Shown: positions 8,306 to 17,333, counted from the stretch's first letter. The stretch is 64,000 nt of DNA from Hydrogenimonas cancrithermarum (GCF_030296055.1 NZ_AP027370.1:1476501-1540500); one strand, 5' to 3'. Notes: generated by a model from the sequence alone, not told the origin. Numbers and translations: made by a program.

Positions 8306-8334
8306 GCGATTTCCTTTTTTACCGATAGTATAAT
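8292..8334 (+). promoter_or_regulatory. CRP/FNR-type box plus -10 element before the haem/PilZ chemoreceptor
   Basis: TTGACATGTGTCAA (8292-8305) is a perfect 14-base palindrome that fits TTGAY-N4-RTCAA, the consensus of the CRP/FNR regulator family. A perfect TATAAT lies at 8329-8334 with no -35 at the normal distance. Taking transcription to start about 7 bases after the -10, the box is centred near -42, the usual place for a class II activator. It overlaps the TTG start of the divergent reductase, so binding could also affect that gene. Confidence 0.55.
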
Positions 8335-8384
8335 GTTGAACACCAGGTTTTTATATTTACTGACAATATCAAGGGTTTCACTTA

Positions 8385-10334
8385 ATGTACATTCCAGAAT
8401 TTATACGAAAGATGCGTCTTTCCGTCATGTTTTCCATATTGATCGCCGGTGCTATGGTCGCGATTTCCACGGTTGTATACTGGTATCAGTTCGAAGAGAA
8501 CAAAAAATCACTGGAGAGAAACCTCTATAGCGAAGCCACGACCGTTCTAAACTTCGCGGATGTCCTCCTGCAGAGCCGGAACGAGAAGTTCTTTTCCGGC
8601 GATTCGGAGGAGGTCCCGCAAGTCATTCAGAACGAGATCTTCGACAAGTTCACGAAAGTGAGTAACGGTAAGGTTTTTTTCAAAGAGGCATCCAAAAAAC
8701 CGATGGACCCAAAAAACAGGGCCCTTCCGTTCGAAGCGGAGGTTATCGACTATTTTCAGGCACATAAAGATCAAAAAGAGCACACGATGAATGTGGAACT
8801 GGACGGAAAAGAGTATTTCATGCTTTCTCGCCCGATGATCGCCGAAAAGCGTTGCAAGCTCTGCCACCCGACATGGACACCGGGCGATATAATCGCGATA
8901 GAGGCGGTGCGTATCGATCTGAGCGATTACAAGCAGGCGCTCCAGGGCAACATTCTCTTCTCTTTTCTCAACTGGTTCGTCAATATCACGGTGGTTTTGC
9001 TGATCATCCACCTTCTCTTCAAAAAGTTGATTGCGAAACGGCTTGAAAAACTTCTGCAGATTTTCCAGCGCGTAGAAAAAGGGACATTCATTATCGACGA
9101 TATTTTGGGAGAGGATGCGCATATCGACGAGAAGAGTAAAAACGAGATCGACCAGCTCTTCAGACATCTTAAAAAGATGGTGGATGTTCTTCGGCCTGTC
9201 ATCGCGAAAGTGGTAAGGCAGTCGAAAAATGTCGCTTTCGAGGCATCCTACGGTTTGATGCGCCTGAAGGCGTCGAACGAGTATGTGATGGAGCAGACTG
9301 CAGAGGTCGAAAAAGTCGCGGACAATCTCAGGGAGATTGGTGAGATGAACCAGGCGCTCAATCGGCAGCTCGACGAGCTGGTGACCCATGTCGACCAATC
9401 GGTCAAACTGATCGGCAGTGGACAGGAGCAGATGCTGGAGAACGAGAAAGAGACGGTGAAAGCGTCGGAAGCGCTCGAAAATACGATCCGGGCGATCGAA
9501 GAGCTCAAAGGGTTTTCCCAAAATGTCTCCCGGACGATCGAACTTATTTCCGACATTGCGGATGAGACCAATCTGATCGCACTCAATGCCGCTATCGAAG
9601 CGGCACGTGCCGGTGAACACGGCCGGGGATTTGCCGTAGTGGCCGAAAAGGTAAGGGAGTTGGCGGAAGTGTCGATGGAGAATGCCCAGAACACTCGCCA
9701 GATCATCCGTTCGATGGTGGAGAATATCGAAAGTGTGGTAAGAAGCGCCACCCATACGAAATCTTTTTTCGAGCGTCTGCAGGAGAGTTCGGTACGCGTG
9801 GGAGACTACTTTACGCAGATCGCGTCGACACAGGAACAGACGATTGGAACGATGCGCCATTTCGGCGAAGAGTTCGAGCGGGAATTCCATGCCTTTTCTT
9901 CGATTCTCGAGCGGCTCGACGATGTGACGCATGGCAACGAAAAAATCCTCAAGAGTACGAAAAATGTGGAATCGGTCATGACGATGATTTCGGAAGAGAG
10001 TGCGGAGCTCAAGGTGCTGAGCGACGGGTTCGAAACGGTTACGAACCACAGGGCGATGCCACGGACCATCGTTTCGCCGCCACTGAAAGCCATGCTCGAG
10101 TTCGAGAATGGAACGACCGAAGAGGGATACATTTTCGACATTTCGAAAAACGGCATTTCGTTTTACGGGATCGATCCGAAGCAGCGGTGCAGCAGGGCGG
10201 ATTTGAGCGGTGCAAAAGGGGTTGCACGGCCTGAGGTTCCGATCGACGGTGTTGCATCGATCCGTTTCGAAATCGTTTACCAGAGCGAGCCGAAATTCGA
10301 CGGTATCCGCTTTTGCGGCGCGAAAAGAATCTAA
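8385..10334 (+). CDS. Methyl-accepting chemotaxis protein with CxxCH haem site and C-terminal PilZ domain
   Basis: 649-residue transmembrane chemoreceptor. TM1 spans about residues 13-34 and TM2 about 192-213, so 35-191 is periplasmic. That domain ends with C157-K-L-C160-H161, a c-type haem attachment motif placed as in Tll0287/DUF3365-like sensors. The cytoplasmic part is a HAMP-like segment, a coiled coil and the conserved receptor tip (about 390-428, with [20 protein letters not shown]). The C-terminus (about 553-645) carries R556-x3-R560 and D585-x-S-x2-G590, the two c-di-GMP-binding motifs of PilZ. It would therefore sense redox, oxygen or a haem ligand outside and c-di-GMP inside, signalling through CheA/CheW. 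No che genes are in view. It converges with purN, overlapping by 4 bases. Confidence 0.9.
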   Translation: MYIPEFIRKMRLSVMFSILIAGAMVAISTVVYWYQFEENKKSLERNLYSEATTVLNFADVLLQSRNEKFFSGDSEEVPQVIQNEIFDKFTKVSNGKVFFKEASKKPMDPKNRALPFEAEVIDYFQAHKDQKEHTMNVELDGKEYFMLSRPMIAEKRCKLCHPTWTPGDIIAIEAVRIDLSDYKQALQGNILFSFLNWFVNITVVLLIIHLLFKKLIAKRLEKLLQIFQRVEKGTFIIDDILGEDAHIDEKSKNEIDQLFRHLKKMVDVLRPVIAKVVRQSKNVAFEASYGLMRLKASNEYVMEQTAEVEKVADNLREIGEMNQALNRQLDELVTHVDQSVKLIGSGQEQMLENEKETVKASEALENTIRAIEELKGFSQNVSRTIELISDIADETNLIALNAAIEAARAGEHGRGFAVVAEKVRELAEVSMENAQNTRQIIRSMVENIESVVRSATHTKSFFERLQESSVRVGDYFTQIASTQEQTIGTMRHFGEEFEREFHAFSSILERLDDVTHGNEKILKSTKNVESVMTMISEESAELKVLSDGFETVTNHRAMPRTIVSPPLKAMLEFENGTTEEGYIFDISKNGISFYGIDPKQRCSRADLSGAKGVARPEVPIDGVASIRFEIVYQSEPKFDGIRFCGAKRI

Positions 10335-10906
10335 AGGTTCAGAAGGCGCCTAATGACTTCGGGCAAGAGCCGATACTCCGCCTGATGGATCTTGTCGGCA
10401 AACGTTTCGAGGGTCTCGCCTGGTTCGATTTTGACGCAGGCCTGGTCGAGGATCTCTCCGTTGTCCAGCTCCGGGGTCACCCGATGGACGGTGACCCCTC
10501 CCACTTTCATGCCGCTTGAGAAACTCTCTTCGATCGCATGCGCTCCCTTGAAGAGAGGAAGAAGGGAGGGGTGGAGATTGATCGCTTCGACATTTTCGGT
10601 AAAAACGGGTGTGAGAATACGCATAAAGCCCGCCATGACCACCAACGATGGGTCAAACTTCTCGATCGCTTTCACCAGATCGGCATCGAAGGATTCCCTT
10701 CTCTCGTAACGCTTGTGGTCGATGACGATCGTATCGATACCATATCTTTCGGCACGCCGTATCCCTCCGGCATCCGGCCGGTTGGTAATCGGAACGATTT
10801 TGGTCACTTTTTCTCCGAAACGGATGTTGTGGAACTGTTCGATGAGATTTTCGAGATTGGTCCCTTCTCCGCTGAAGAGGACGACGATGTTCAATTCACC
10901 AGCCAA
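10331..10906 (-). CDS. purN: Phosphoribosylglycinamide formyltransferase (folate-dependent)
   Basis: Transfers a formyl group from 10-formyltetrahydrofolate to GAR, the third step of purine synthesis. The protein is 191 residues, normal for PurN. It has the N-terminal [15 protein letters not shown] (nucleotide-binding loop), [10 protein letters not shown] and [16 protein letters not shown] (catalytic N/H region near 107-109), then [14 protein letters not shown] carrying the essential aspartate. It overlaps the upstream NAD(P)HX repair gene by 16 bases and is probably coupled to it. A formate-dependent PurT is encoded 2.1 kb away, so the step is duplicated. Confidence 0.96.
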   Translation of the reverse strand: MAGELNIVVLFSGEGTNLENLIEQFHNIRFGEKVTKIVPITNRPDAGGIRRAERYGIDTIVIDHKRYERRESFDADLVKAIEKFDPSLVVMAGFMRILTPVFTENVEAINLHPSLLPLFKGAHAIEESFSSGMKVGGVTVHRVTPELDNGEILDQACVKIEPGETLETFADKIHQAEYRLLPEVIRRLLNL

Positions 10907-12300
10907 CGAATCTCCTCGATCAGATCTTCCGCCGTGGCACTGAAGTTCGCTCCTTTGTATCTGCGGGCGCTCAGGGCATGGGCGAGCGAACCGTTGATCG
11001 CGGCATTGAGCGGCGTATAGCCCTGGGCCATCAAAGAAGCGATGAGGCCGCTCAGGATGTCACCGCTGCCGGCTTGCGAGAGAACCGGCGTCCCGAGGGG
11101 ATTGATGTAGATGATCCCCTCGTGTGCGATCAGCGTATTGGCACCTTTGAGTAGCAATACCGTTTTGGGGTAGGCTTCCGAAAAGCGTTTCGCCCACCCA
11201 AAACGGTCGCGCTGAATCTCCGAAACGGTGACATTGTCGATTTCGAGCGTTTTTAGCAGGACGGAGAACTCTTTGGGATGTGGGGTGACGACAGTTTTAC
11301 TGCACTTTTCGAGCAGTGTTCTGATCCAGGGGACATAGCACATATCGGCATCCATCAGGATGGGAATGTCATCTTCGACGATCGATGTTTTGATAAGGAT
11401 GGGGTCATAGTCGTATCCCATACCCATTCCCATGGCGATAGCGCTGGTGGTGTCGGGAAGATCGCCGCTCTGCATCAGCGAGAAGGGAAGGTTGTCGATG
11501 TTCCGGTCACTGATGAGCGTCACGAGCCCCGCACCGAAACGCAGTGCCGCCGATCCGCAGAGTACGGCGGCGCCTCTCTTCTTCCCAGCGATGACGCAGA
11601 GGTGGCCGAAAGTTCCTTTGTGCGATGCGGCATTGGTGCGCAACGGAGGGGTGAAATCTTCCTGGGTCAGAAGAAAGGCATCGGTATGATGTTCGTAGTG
11701 TGTGCGGCTGATGCCGAGATCGACCACTTCGATTCTACCGACATAAGGTTTTGCATGATCGGAAAAAAGCGCTTTTTTGAGCGCTCCCATCGTGATGGTG
11801 GTGTCTGCATGAAACGCAATGGGGTTGGGGTTGCCGTTTGGATCGATGCCGGTAGGAACGTCACAAGCGATTTTGTACGCTTCCATTCCGTTGAAAGAGT
11901 CGACAAGGTCGATCCCTTTCGTATCAAGCGGTTTGGCGAAACCGGTACCGAAGAGTGTGTCGACGACAATGTCGGCTTGCAGGGGAGGTGACTGGACCGG
12001 TTCGGCACCCAGTTGCAAAAACCGTTCAAGCTGAATTTTCGCCATGGCGGATTTCGCTCCGTAGGGAAGATAGAGTGAAACGTCGAAGTCGCCGTGAAGC
12101 AGCCTTGCCAGTGTAATTCCGTCGGCTCCATTGTTTCCCGGCCCCGCAGCGATGAGAAGCTGTTCTTTGTCGCCACAGGTGTCCCGGATATGTCGAGCCA
12201 TCCCCTCGGCGGCATGCTCCATAAGGATATCCTCTGTCAATCCGAATTTTTCATAACAGCGTCTGTCGAGATCGTAACAGTTGTTGAAAACCTTTTGCAT
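10891..12300 (-). CDS. nnr: Bifunctional NAD(P)HX epimerase/ADP-dependent dehydratase
   Basis: Repairs hydrated NADH and NADPH. The N-terminal NnrE epimerase half (about residues 1-210) has AAGPGNNGADGITLARLL. The C-terminal NnrD dehydratase half (about 220-469) ends with LLKGANTLIA and SQAGSGDILSGLIASLMAQG, where the GSGD aspartate is the ribokinase-like catalytic residue. 469 residues is normal for the fused enzyme. ATG 12300 is chosen because AAGGGTGG precedes it; upstream codons run into the rpsU promoter. It is divergent from rpsU. Confidence 0.93.
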   Translation of the reverse strand: MQKVFNNCYDLDRRCYEKFGLTEDILMEHAAEGMARHIRDTCGDKEQLLIAAGPGNNGADGITLARLLHGDFDVSLYLPYGAKSAMAKIQLERFLQLGAEPVQSPPLQADIVVDTLFGTGFAKPLDTKGIDLVDSFNGMEAYKIACDVPTGIDPNGNPNPIAFHADTTITMGALKKALFSDHAKPYVGRIEVVDLGISRTHYEHHTDAFLLTQEDFTPPLRTNAASHKGTFGHLCVIAGKKRGAAVLCGSAALRFGAGLVTLISDRNIDNLPFSLMQSGDLPDTTSAIAMGMGMGYDYDPILIKTSIVEDDIPILMDADMCYVPWIRTLLEKCSKTVVTPHPKEFSVLLKTLEIDNVTVSEIQRDRFGWAKRFSEAYPKTVLLLKGANTLIAHEGIIYINPLGTPVLSQAGSGDILSGLIASLMAQGYTPLNAAINGSLAHALSARRYKGANFSATAEDLIEEIRWLVN

Positions 12301-12347
12301 GCACCACCCTTGTTTCAGCATAATGACGTATGATAGCAAAACTATGC

Positions 12348-12353
12348 TATAAT
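12348..12353 (+). promoter_or_regulatory. -10 element of rpsU
   Basis: TATAAT preceded by TGC (an extended -10, TGN) at 12345-12353, 39 bases before the rpsU start. No good -35 is seen, which is common in this phylum. Confidence 0.6.
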
Positions 12354-12391
12354 TTCCGTCCAAATTCAAACTGGAAGGGGGTGATGTCAGA

Positions 12392-12604
12392 ATGCCTGGC
12401 ATCCTCGTACGTGAAAACGAGTCTTTCGATGAGGCGTATCGCCGATTCAAGAAGCAGGTCGATCGTAACCTGATCGTCACTGAAGCTCGTGCAAGACGCT
12501 TCTATGAGCCGATGACTGAAAAGCGCAAAAAGCAGAAAATCGCTGCGCGCAAGAAGTTGCTCAAGCGTCTTTTCATGCTGCGCAGATACGAATCTCGTCT
12601 CTAA
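12392..12604 (+). CDS. rpsU: 30S ribosomal protein S21
   Basis: Small basic protein at the 30S platform near the anti-Shine-Dalgarno end of 16S rRNA. 70 residues, [20 protein letters not shown], with the family's arginine/lysine-rich helical tail. The ATG at 12392 follows a very strong AAGGGGGTGATG ribosome site. It is transcribed alone, with its own promoter and terminator. Confidence 0.97.
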   Translation: MPGILVRENESFDEAYRRFKKQVDRNLIVTEARARRFYEPMTEKRKKQKIAARKKLLKRLFMLRRYESRL

Positions 12605-12609
12605 GCAGC

Positions 12610-12632
12610 AAGCCCCTCCGGGGGCTTTCTTC
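12610..12632 (+). terminator. Intrinsic terminator after rpsU
   Basis: Hairpin AAGCCCC (12610-12616) and GGGGCTT (12621-12627) with a 4-base loop, followed by a pyrimidine-rich tail, 5 bases after the rpsU stop. Confidence 0.8.
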
Positions 12633-12767
12633 TCGATGATGAATTGAGAATTGAAAATGAAGGGTGGAAGATCGCTTTCGCACTTTTTTAGCTCCTTTTA
12701 AACTTCGACGATCCATCTCTTCTCAACCCTCAGATATATAGTGGCAAAATACCCACTGACCACCCAC

Positions 12768-12974
12768 TCAATGATGTCCGTGGCCGTCGTGCTCCGTTTT
12801 GCAGGTGTCGATTCCAAGCGGTCCGTACAGAGGACACCATCCGATAATTCCCGTAGCCAGCGGAATGATGCCGAACCATCCGACAGGGTTCCCGGAAATC
12901 ATTGCGAAACCGACAAGAATGATACCGGCTGTGATTCTGCTGAGACGATCCTGCTCTCCCATTTGACATGCCAT
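12768..12974 (-). CDS. DUF2892 (YgaP-type) small membrane protein
   Basis: 68-residue inner-membrane protein. Two hydrophobic helices (about 13-30 and 34-50) are followed by the family hallmark GWCPLYGPLGIDTC and a histidine-rich tail (DGHGHH). DUF2892 domains are often fused to rhodanese sulfurtransferases; here it stands alone and its role is unknown. The tail could bind metal, which is speculative. The ATG at 12974 has an ideal AAGGAG site. It is divergent from purT. Confidence 0.85.
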   Translation of the reverse strand: MACQMGEQDRLSRITAGIILVGFAMISGNPVGWFGIIPLATGIIGWCPLYGPLGIDTCKTEHDGHGHH

Positions 12975-13034
12975 ATTATCTCCTTCTTTAAATCAATTTT
13001 AGGTATATTACCAAAAAAAGATTAAGGATGAACC

Positions 13035-14288
13035 ATGCATTTTCCGGCCCCTTTGAAATCGAATTCCGTGAAGATTATGCTGCTTGGAAGCGGCGAGCTG
13101 GGCAAAGAGGTGGCGATCGAAGCGCAGCGTCTCGGTATCGAGGTCGTAGCGGTCGATCGCTATGCCAATGCCCCGGCGCATCAGGTGGCGCATGAAGCGC
13201 ATGTGATCGATATGCAGAACAAAGATGAGGTACTCGACCTTATCCGTCGGGTCAACCCGACCTATATTTTGCCCGAGATCGAGGCAATCAGCATCGATGC
13301 CCTTTTTGAAGCGGAAAAAGAGGGGTTTCATGTCATTCCCAACGCCGAGGCGGTCAACAAGACGATGAATCGTAAAAACATCCGGAAATTCGCCGCTGAA
13401 GAGTTGGGGCTCAAAACCAGTGCCTACCGCTTCGTTTCGACCTTCGAAGCGCTCAGAGAGGCTGCGGAAGCGATAGGATATCCCTGTGTCGTCAAGCCGG
13501 TCATGAGTTCGTCGGGTCACGGTCAGAGCATCGCGAGAACGCCCGAAGATCTGGAAAAATCATGGGAGATCGCCAAAGAGGCGCGCGGTGACGCGAGTGA
13601 GCTGATTGTCGAGGAGTTCGTTCGGTTCGATTACGAAATCACGCTTCTTACGGCACGTAATGAAAAAGAGACGGTCTTTTGCGAGCCGATCGGCCATGAG
13701 CAGAAAGATGGTGACTATATCTTTAGCTGGCAGCCGGCGTTTATGAGTCCCGAAGCCTTGTCAAAAGCACAGACCATCGCCAAAAAGGTGACAGACGGAC
13801 TGGGTGGCCGTGGTATCTTCGGCGTCGAGCTTTTCGTCAAAGGCGACGAAGTCTACTTCAGCGAAGTGAGTCCACGTCCGCACGATACGGGGATGGTGAC
13901 GCTCATCACCCAGAGTCAGAGCGAGTTCGCGCTGCATCTTCGCGCCGTACTCGGTCTGCCGCTGGAGTTTACCTTTTTCACGCCAGGTGCGAGTGCCGCT
14001 TACAAAGCCAAAAACGAGAGTGTCACACCGATCGTTCATGTCGACGACAAAGCGTTTTCGAAAGATTCGTTCGTTCGTATTTTCGGAAAACCGGAAAGCC
14101 ATGAGGGGCGCCGTATGGCCGTCTTGCTGACGATGGCCGCAAGCGAGACGGAAGCGCTCGCCAAAGCGAAAGAGCGTATCGGCTATCTCGACGATTCGGC
14201 GCCGGTGACCAGGGTCGTGGAGGAGCATCGTGTGGAGTCGGAAGAGAGCTGTGTCATCAAAAAAGTTTTCAAGTTCATCTTCGGCTGA
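13035..14288 (+). CDS. purT: Formate-dependent phosphoribosylglycinamide formyltransferase
   Basis: ATP-grasp enzyme that makes formyl-GAR from formate, ATP and GAR. 417 residues, against about 392 in E. coli. The N-terminal pre-ATP-grasp region has [21 protein letters not shown]. The ATP-grasp core includes [15 protein letters not shown] (about 155-169) and [23 protein letters not shown], the metal-binding E...E/N-type motif. It leads a compact run with the YjbQ-like gene and a periplasmic protein. It makes purN redundant when formate is available. Confidence 0.95.
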   Translation: MHFPAPLKSNSVKIMLLGSGELGKEVAIEAQRLGIEVVAVDRYANAPAHQVAHEAHVIDMQNKDEVLDLIRRVNPTYILPEIEAISIDALFEAEKEGFHVIPNAEAVNKTMNRKNIRKFAAEELGLKTSAYRFVSTFEALREAAEAIGYPCVVKPVMSSSGHGQSIARTPEDLEKSWEIAKEARGDASELIVEEFVRFDYEITLLTARNEKETVFCEPIGHEQKDGDYIFSWQPAFMSPEALSKAQTIAKKVTDGLGGRGIFGVELFVKGDEVYFSEVSPRPHDTGMVTLITQSQSEFALHLRAVLGLPLEFTFFTPGASAAYKAKNESVTPIVHVDDKAFSKDSFVRIFGKPESHEGRRMAVLLTMAASETEALAKAKERIGYLDDSAPVTRVVEEHRVESEESCVIKKVFKFIFG

Positions 14289-14289
14289 T

Positions 14290-14721
14290 ATGATGCAGAT
14301 GGTTCAGGTGCCCATCACGCTGGTACACAAGCCGCGGGGTGTGCATCTCGTCACCCACGAAATTGTCTCGCAGCTGCCGCAGATCGGAGCGTTTGAGACG
14401 GGACTGCTTCACCTTTTTCTTCAGCACACGAGTGCGGCGCTCGCGATCAATGAAAATGCAGACCCCGATGTACGGCGGGACACCGAAACTTTCATCGATG
14501 AGCTGATTCCCGAAAGTTATCCGAAATTCACCCATCTTCTTGAAGGGAGGGACGACATGCCGGCTCATCTGAAGTCGATGCTTTTCGGCTGCCAGTTGAC
14601 GATACCCCTTTCGGGCGGAACGCTCGCACTTGGTACCTGGCAGGGGATCTATCTGATAGAGGCGAGAAACCATGGGGGAAGCCGACGTCTTGTCGCGACA
14701 CTTCAGGGCAACATGATATAA
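14290..14721 (+). CDS. YjbQ/UPF0047 family protein
   Basis: 143-residue protein of the YjbQ family, trimeric beta-sandwich proteins with a putative metal site; weak thiamin-phosphate-synthase activity has been reported for some members, but the true role is unsettled. Conserved parts visible are LFLQHTSAALAINENADPDV, DDMPAHLKSML and GTWQGIYLIEARNHGGSRRL. The start is set at ATG 14290 (14293 also possible), one base after the purT stop; the frame further upstream overlaps purT and is not coding. Confidence 0.88.
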   Translation: MMQMVQVPITLVHKPRGVHLVTHEIVSQLPQIGAFETGLLHLFLQHTSAALAINENADPDVRRDTETFIDELIPESYPKFTHLLEGRDDMPAHLKSMLFGCQLTIPLSGGTLALGTWQGIYLIEARNHGGSRRLVATLQGNMI

Positions 14722-15086
14722 TGAATATCATGAAACGATTGTTTGTACCTTTATGCTTGATGTTCGGAGTCTATCTTGGGGCGGCAGATGTGCAGTGCCG
14801 AGTCGAAAACGAACGTATCTACTGCATCTACTCTCTGGACCGTTCGGATAATCAGAACGGCAAAAATGTGAAGTTCCACTGGATCTCTCCAACCTCTCCC
14901 GAAGACGACCGTATTCGCCATTTTCAGATTCCACCCCTTTACGGCTCTGTCTACGACTATCGCTTTCTGCCCGGCCGTGCCGAAGGAAGATGGCATGTCG
15001 AAGTGATCGATCTCGAGACCAATGAGACGGTCGAGACGACATTCGATATCAATGCGACCGACAATTCGATGTTTGAAGAGGATTGA
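14721..15086 (+). CDS. Putative periplasmic protein of unknown function
   Basis: 121 residues, not recognised. The N-terminus has a signal peptide (MKRLFVPLCLMFGVYLGAAD, cleavage probably after AA). The mature part has two cysteines close to its start (VQC and IYC) and beta-type composition, with no catalytic motif. Its ATG overlaps the stop of the YjbQ-like gene in TAATG, implying coupling. It converges with rnhB, 4 bases apart. Confidence 0.7.
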   Translation: MNIMKRLFVPLCLMFGVYLGAADVQCRVENERIYCIYSLDRSDNQNGKNVKFHWISPTSPEDDRIRHFQIPPLYGSVYDYRFLPGRAEGRWHVEVIDLETNETVETTFDINATDNSMFEED

Positions 15087-15090
15087 TATG

Positions 15091-15645
15091 TTAGAACAGA
15101 CTCGGTTGTTCCAGTGATTTGATCCTGAAGCTTTTACGGTGAATAGGCGAATAGCCGTTTTTTCTAATCGCTTCGATGTGTGCTTTGGTACCGTACCCTT
15201 TGTGTTTTTCGAAGCCGTACTCCGGATAGTTTTTCCCCATTTCGATCATGATTCGGTCGCGTGTCACTTTGGCGAGGATACTGGCTGCACTCACTTCCGC
15301 GATGTCGACGTCGGCTTTTATCTGAGAGCGCAAGCCCTGTATGCCGAAGGTAGTGTTGCCGTCGAAGAGATAGCCGTCGGCACTCAGCGTCAGCATGATC
15401 TCTTTCAAACCACAGATGAGACAGGCGCTGATCCCTTGCTCATCGATCACGGCGGCATCGAATATGACGATATGATACGCTGCATCCTTGGTTATCGTTT
15501 CATAGAGTTGCTCCCGGCGCTTTTCGGTAAGCTGCTTGGAGTCCGTCAGTCCGTCGATTGGCTCGTAGAGAACGACGCCGGCCATCACCAGTGGTCCTGC
15601 GAGGGGGCCGCGCCCCGCTTCGTCGATTCCGCATAGATTTTTCAT
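15091..15645 (-). CDS. rnhB: Ribonuclease HII
   Basis: Cleaves RNA in RNA-DNA hybrids and removes ribonucleotides from DNA. 184 residues. The hallmark GIDEAGRGPLAGP (about 6-18) holds the D-E metal ligands, with further acids at LTDSKQL and the VDIAEVSAASILAKVTRD region. ATG 15645 is chosen because MKNLCGIDEAGRG is the family N-terminus; a longer frame upstream crosses into the divergent lipoprotein gene. Confidence 0.95.
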   Translation of the reverse strand: MKNLCGIDEAGRGPLAGPLVMAGVVLYEPIDGLTDSKQLTEKRREQLYETITKDAAYHIVIFDAAVIDEQGISACLICGLKEIMLTLSADGYLFDGNTTFGIQGLRSQIKADVDIAEVSAASILAKVTRDRIMIEMGKNYPEYGFEKHKGYGTKAHIEAIRKNGYSPIHRKSFRIKSLEQPSLF

Positions 15646-15679
15646 GTTAGAATGATAACGATAGTGAGCTGAAAGGAAT

Positions 15680-16093
15680 ATGCGTATGACAAGGTTTTGG
15701 ATTCTGCCGCTGCTGATACTCGTCTGGTCGGGCTGCGGCGAAAAACCGGTCACGAAAATCTACGAAGCTGCCAGATTGAAGCCGATTGCCTGCATGCGTC
15801 TCGATATCTATCCGGCAAGTCCCGAAATGGAACGGATGATGCGGAAACTATACCCTTTCAACAAGAGGTGTGACACGGTTTTGGAAGTGAGGCACAAAGA
15901 GAATATCTGCTGCAACAGCAACCAGAACGCTGCCCGCAAAGCGTTGTCGGCCTTTCCTCACCATTTCCTTCGACTGGAGGTTCGGCGTGGATTGACACCG
16001 CTCTACAGCTATTACATCGATCTACAGCATCGGGCCGACGAAGAGGATCTGCGCGAAGCATTCGCGAGATTGAAGAAAGATTTGGGATTTTAA
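15680..16093 (+). CDS. Putative lipoprotein of unknown function
   Basis: 137 residues. The signal peptide ends in the lipobox LVWSGC with the lipidated cysteine at about residue 19. The mature part has four more cysteines (IACM, KRCD, NICCN), suggesting disulfides in the envelope. No known domain is recognised. The ATG at 15680 follows AAAGGAAT and is divergent from rnhB by 34 bases. It converges with the ATPase gene. Confidence 0.75.
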   Translation: MRMTRFWILPLLILVWSGCGEKPVTKIYEAARLKPIACMRLDIYPASPEMERMMRKLYPFNKRCDTVLEVRHKENICCNSNQNAARKALSAFPHHFLRLEVRRGLTPLYSYYIDLQHRADEEDLREAFARLKKDLGF

Positions 16094-16105
16094 AGATCCA
16101 CTCTA

Positions 16106-17179
16106 TTACTCCCCTACCATCCAGGCATAGAACGGCACCGCTTTCACCTCTATCTCTTCAAACATGAATTCGAATGCGTTGGCGATGGTCAATATGGTGA
16201 TCTGCCGAATACCCAAAACATCGATTTCGTTGACAAGTTTCGCGATTTTCGCTGCAGAACTTTCCGGATTGGCGAATGGTGAGAGGAGAATGGCGTGGCG
16301 TGTTGCCGGCATGAAAAAATCGATTTTGTCGGTAAAAGTGGCTTGTGGGCAGCATTGTCTGATCTTGATGGCGGCAATCGAGTAGAGCTGACCCATGAGA
16401 GACTTTTCGAAATAGAGCGAAGCCGGCAACGCGAAGTCGTAGATCAGCAGTCGTCTGGCCGCTTTGGGCTGGTTGTGCTTTTCGACCCAACCGACGATCC
16501 GGCGTGCCTCCCACTCCCTGAGAGTTTTGTAAAGCCAGTCTTTGGAGATTTTGTACTCTTTTTTGATCGCGGTGTAGAGCTGATGCGCCGTGACAGGCTT
16601 TCCGAGAAAACGTGAGAGGTGTCGAAAGAGAAGCTGTTCGCTTTGCGTAGGGAAAATGGCGCGTATGTGGCTGTGCAACTGTCGGGTCAACAGTGATTCG
16701 TGTACCGAAGCCATGGCCGGAAGAGATCCTGTTCGAAGGTAAAGAGAGAAGGAGTGCTCGAGGTGGACGTGCCTCTTTTCAAAGGCAAGATACTCTTCGA
16801 AATCGAGTGTCCGGAGTTCAAGTGCGGGCATGACCGGGGTGTCGTCGAGTTGGGCCTGGGTAACGAGAATGGACTGCCTGCACAACGGCGGCGCGAATGA
16901 GCCGTCGTAGTGGTCGATGACGACGGTTTCGATGCCGTTCGCTTCGATAAAAAGATTCATCTCTCTGACAAGAGAATCCTTGTTTATGCGCAGGTCGTCC
17001 ATATCGATGTAAAGATGCCGCTGTTTCGGAATACGGGCAAGGTAGTCGAGAACCAGCCATGTTTTTCCACAGTGCGGTGGCCCGAAAAGATTGAAACTGT
17101 GTGAAGGGAGCGACATTTTCCGTTCGGTGAATCCGACTGGTTTGGGTGTCGACTCGTAAAAGGCTTCCAACTGTTGCAT
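16106..17179 (-). CDS. AAA-type ATPase with DUF4143-like C-terminal domain
   Basis: 357 residues. Walker A FGPPHCGKTW lies near residue 29-37, a Walker B-like strand in RHLYIDMDDL and another in ETVVIDHYDG. A winged-helix-like part follows (about 200-270, ISKDWLYKTLREWEARRIVGWVEK). The C-terminal domain has the layout of the PD-(D/E)XK-like module of such ATPases (TDKIDFFMP, then ILLSPF), but the usual acidic and lysine catalytic residues look replaced. The family is widespread, often horizontally spread, and of unclear role. ATG 17179 has GGAG at good spacing; longer forms enter the rpsJ promoter region. Confidence 0.75.
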   Translation of the reverse strand: MQQLEAFYESTPKPVGFTERKMSLPSHSFNLFGPPHCGKTWLVLDYLARIPKQRHLYIDMDDLRINKDSLVREMNLFIEANGIETVVIDHYDGSFAPPLCRQSILVTQAQLDDTPVMPALELRTLDFEEYLAFEKRHVHLEHSFSLYLRTGSLPAMASVHESLLTRQLHSHIRAIFPTQSEQLLFRHLSRFLGKPVTAHQLYTAIKKEYKISKDWLYKTLREWEARRIVGWVEKHNQPKAARRLLIYDFALPASLYFEKSLMGQLYSIAAIKIRQCCPQATFTDKIDFFMPATRHAILLSPFANPESSAAKIAKLVNEIDVLGIRQITILTIANAFEFMFEEIEVKAVPFYAWMVGE

Positions 17180-17304
17180 GAAAAACTCCAATGAGATCGT
17201 TCGTCGTCGAAACAGAGCCGTGCTTCGATTTTTTAAATGACATACATTTCCTTTGAAAAAGGAAACAAATTTCCAAAAGTATAGCAGAAAAACCCCGCAA
17301 ATCG

Positions 17305-17333
17305 TTGATTTTGAGAGAAGTTTTATGTATAAT
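17305..17333 (+). promoter_or_regulatory. Promoter of the S10-spc ribosomal protein cluster
   Basis: TTGATT (17305-17310), a 17-base spacer ending in TG, and TATAAT (17328-17333), placed 66 bases before rpsJ. Spacing and the extended -10 are ideal. I see no strong hairpin in the short leader, so classical L4 autoregulation is not evident. Confidence 0.75.

Noticed and set aside
8547-10049. 500-codon open frame antisense to the chemoreceptor
   Set aside because: The receptor frame has clear motifs throughout; the antisense frame is composition-driven.
12301-12480. N-terminal extension of the NAD(P)HX repair enzyme
   Set aside because: These codons overlap the rpsU promoter and coding region; the ATG at 12300 has a good ribosome site and matches the family N-terminus.
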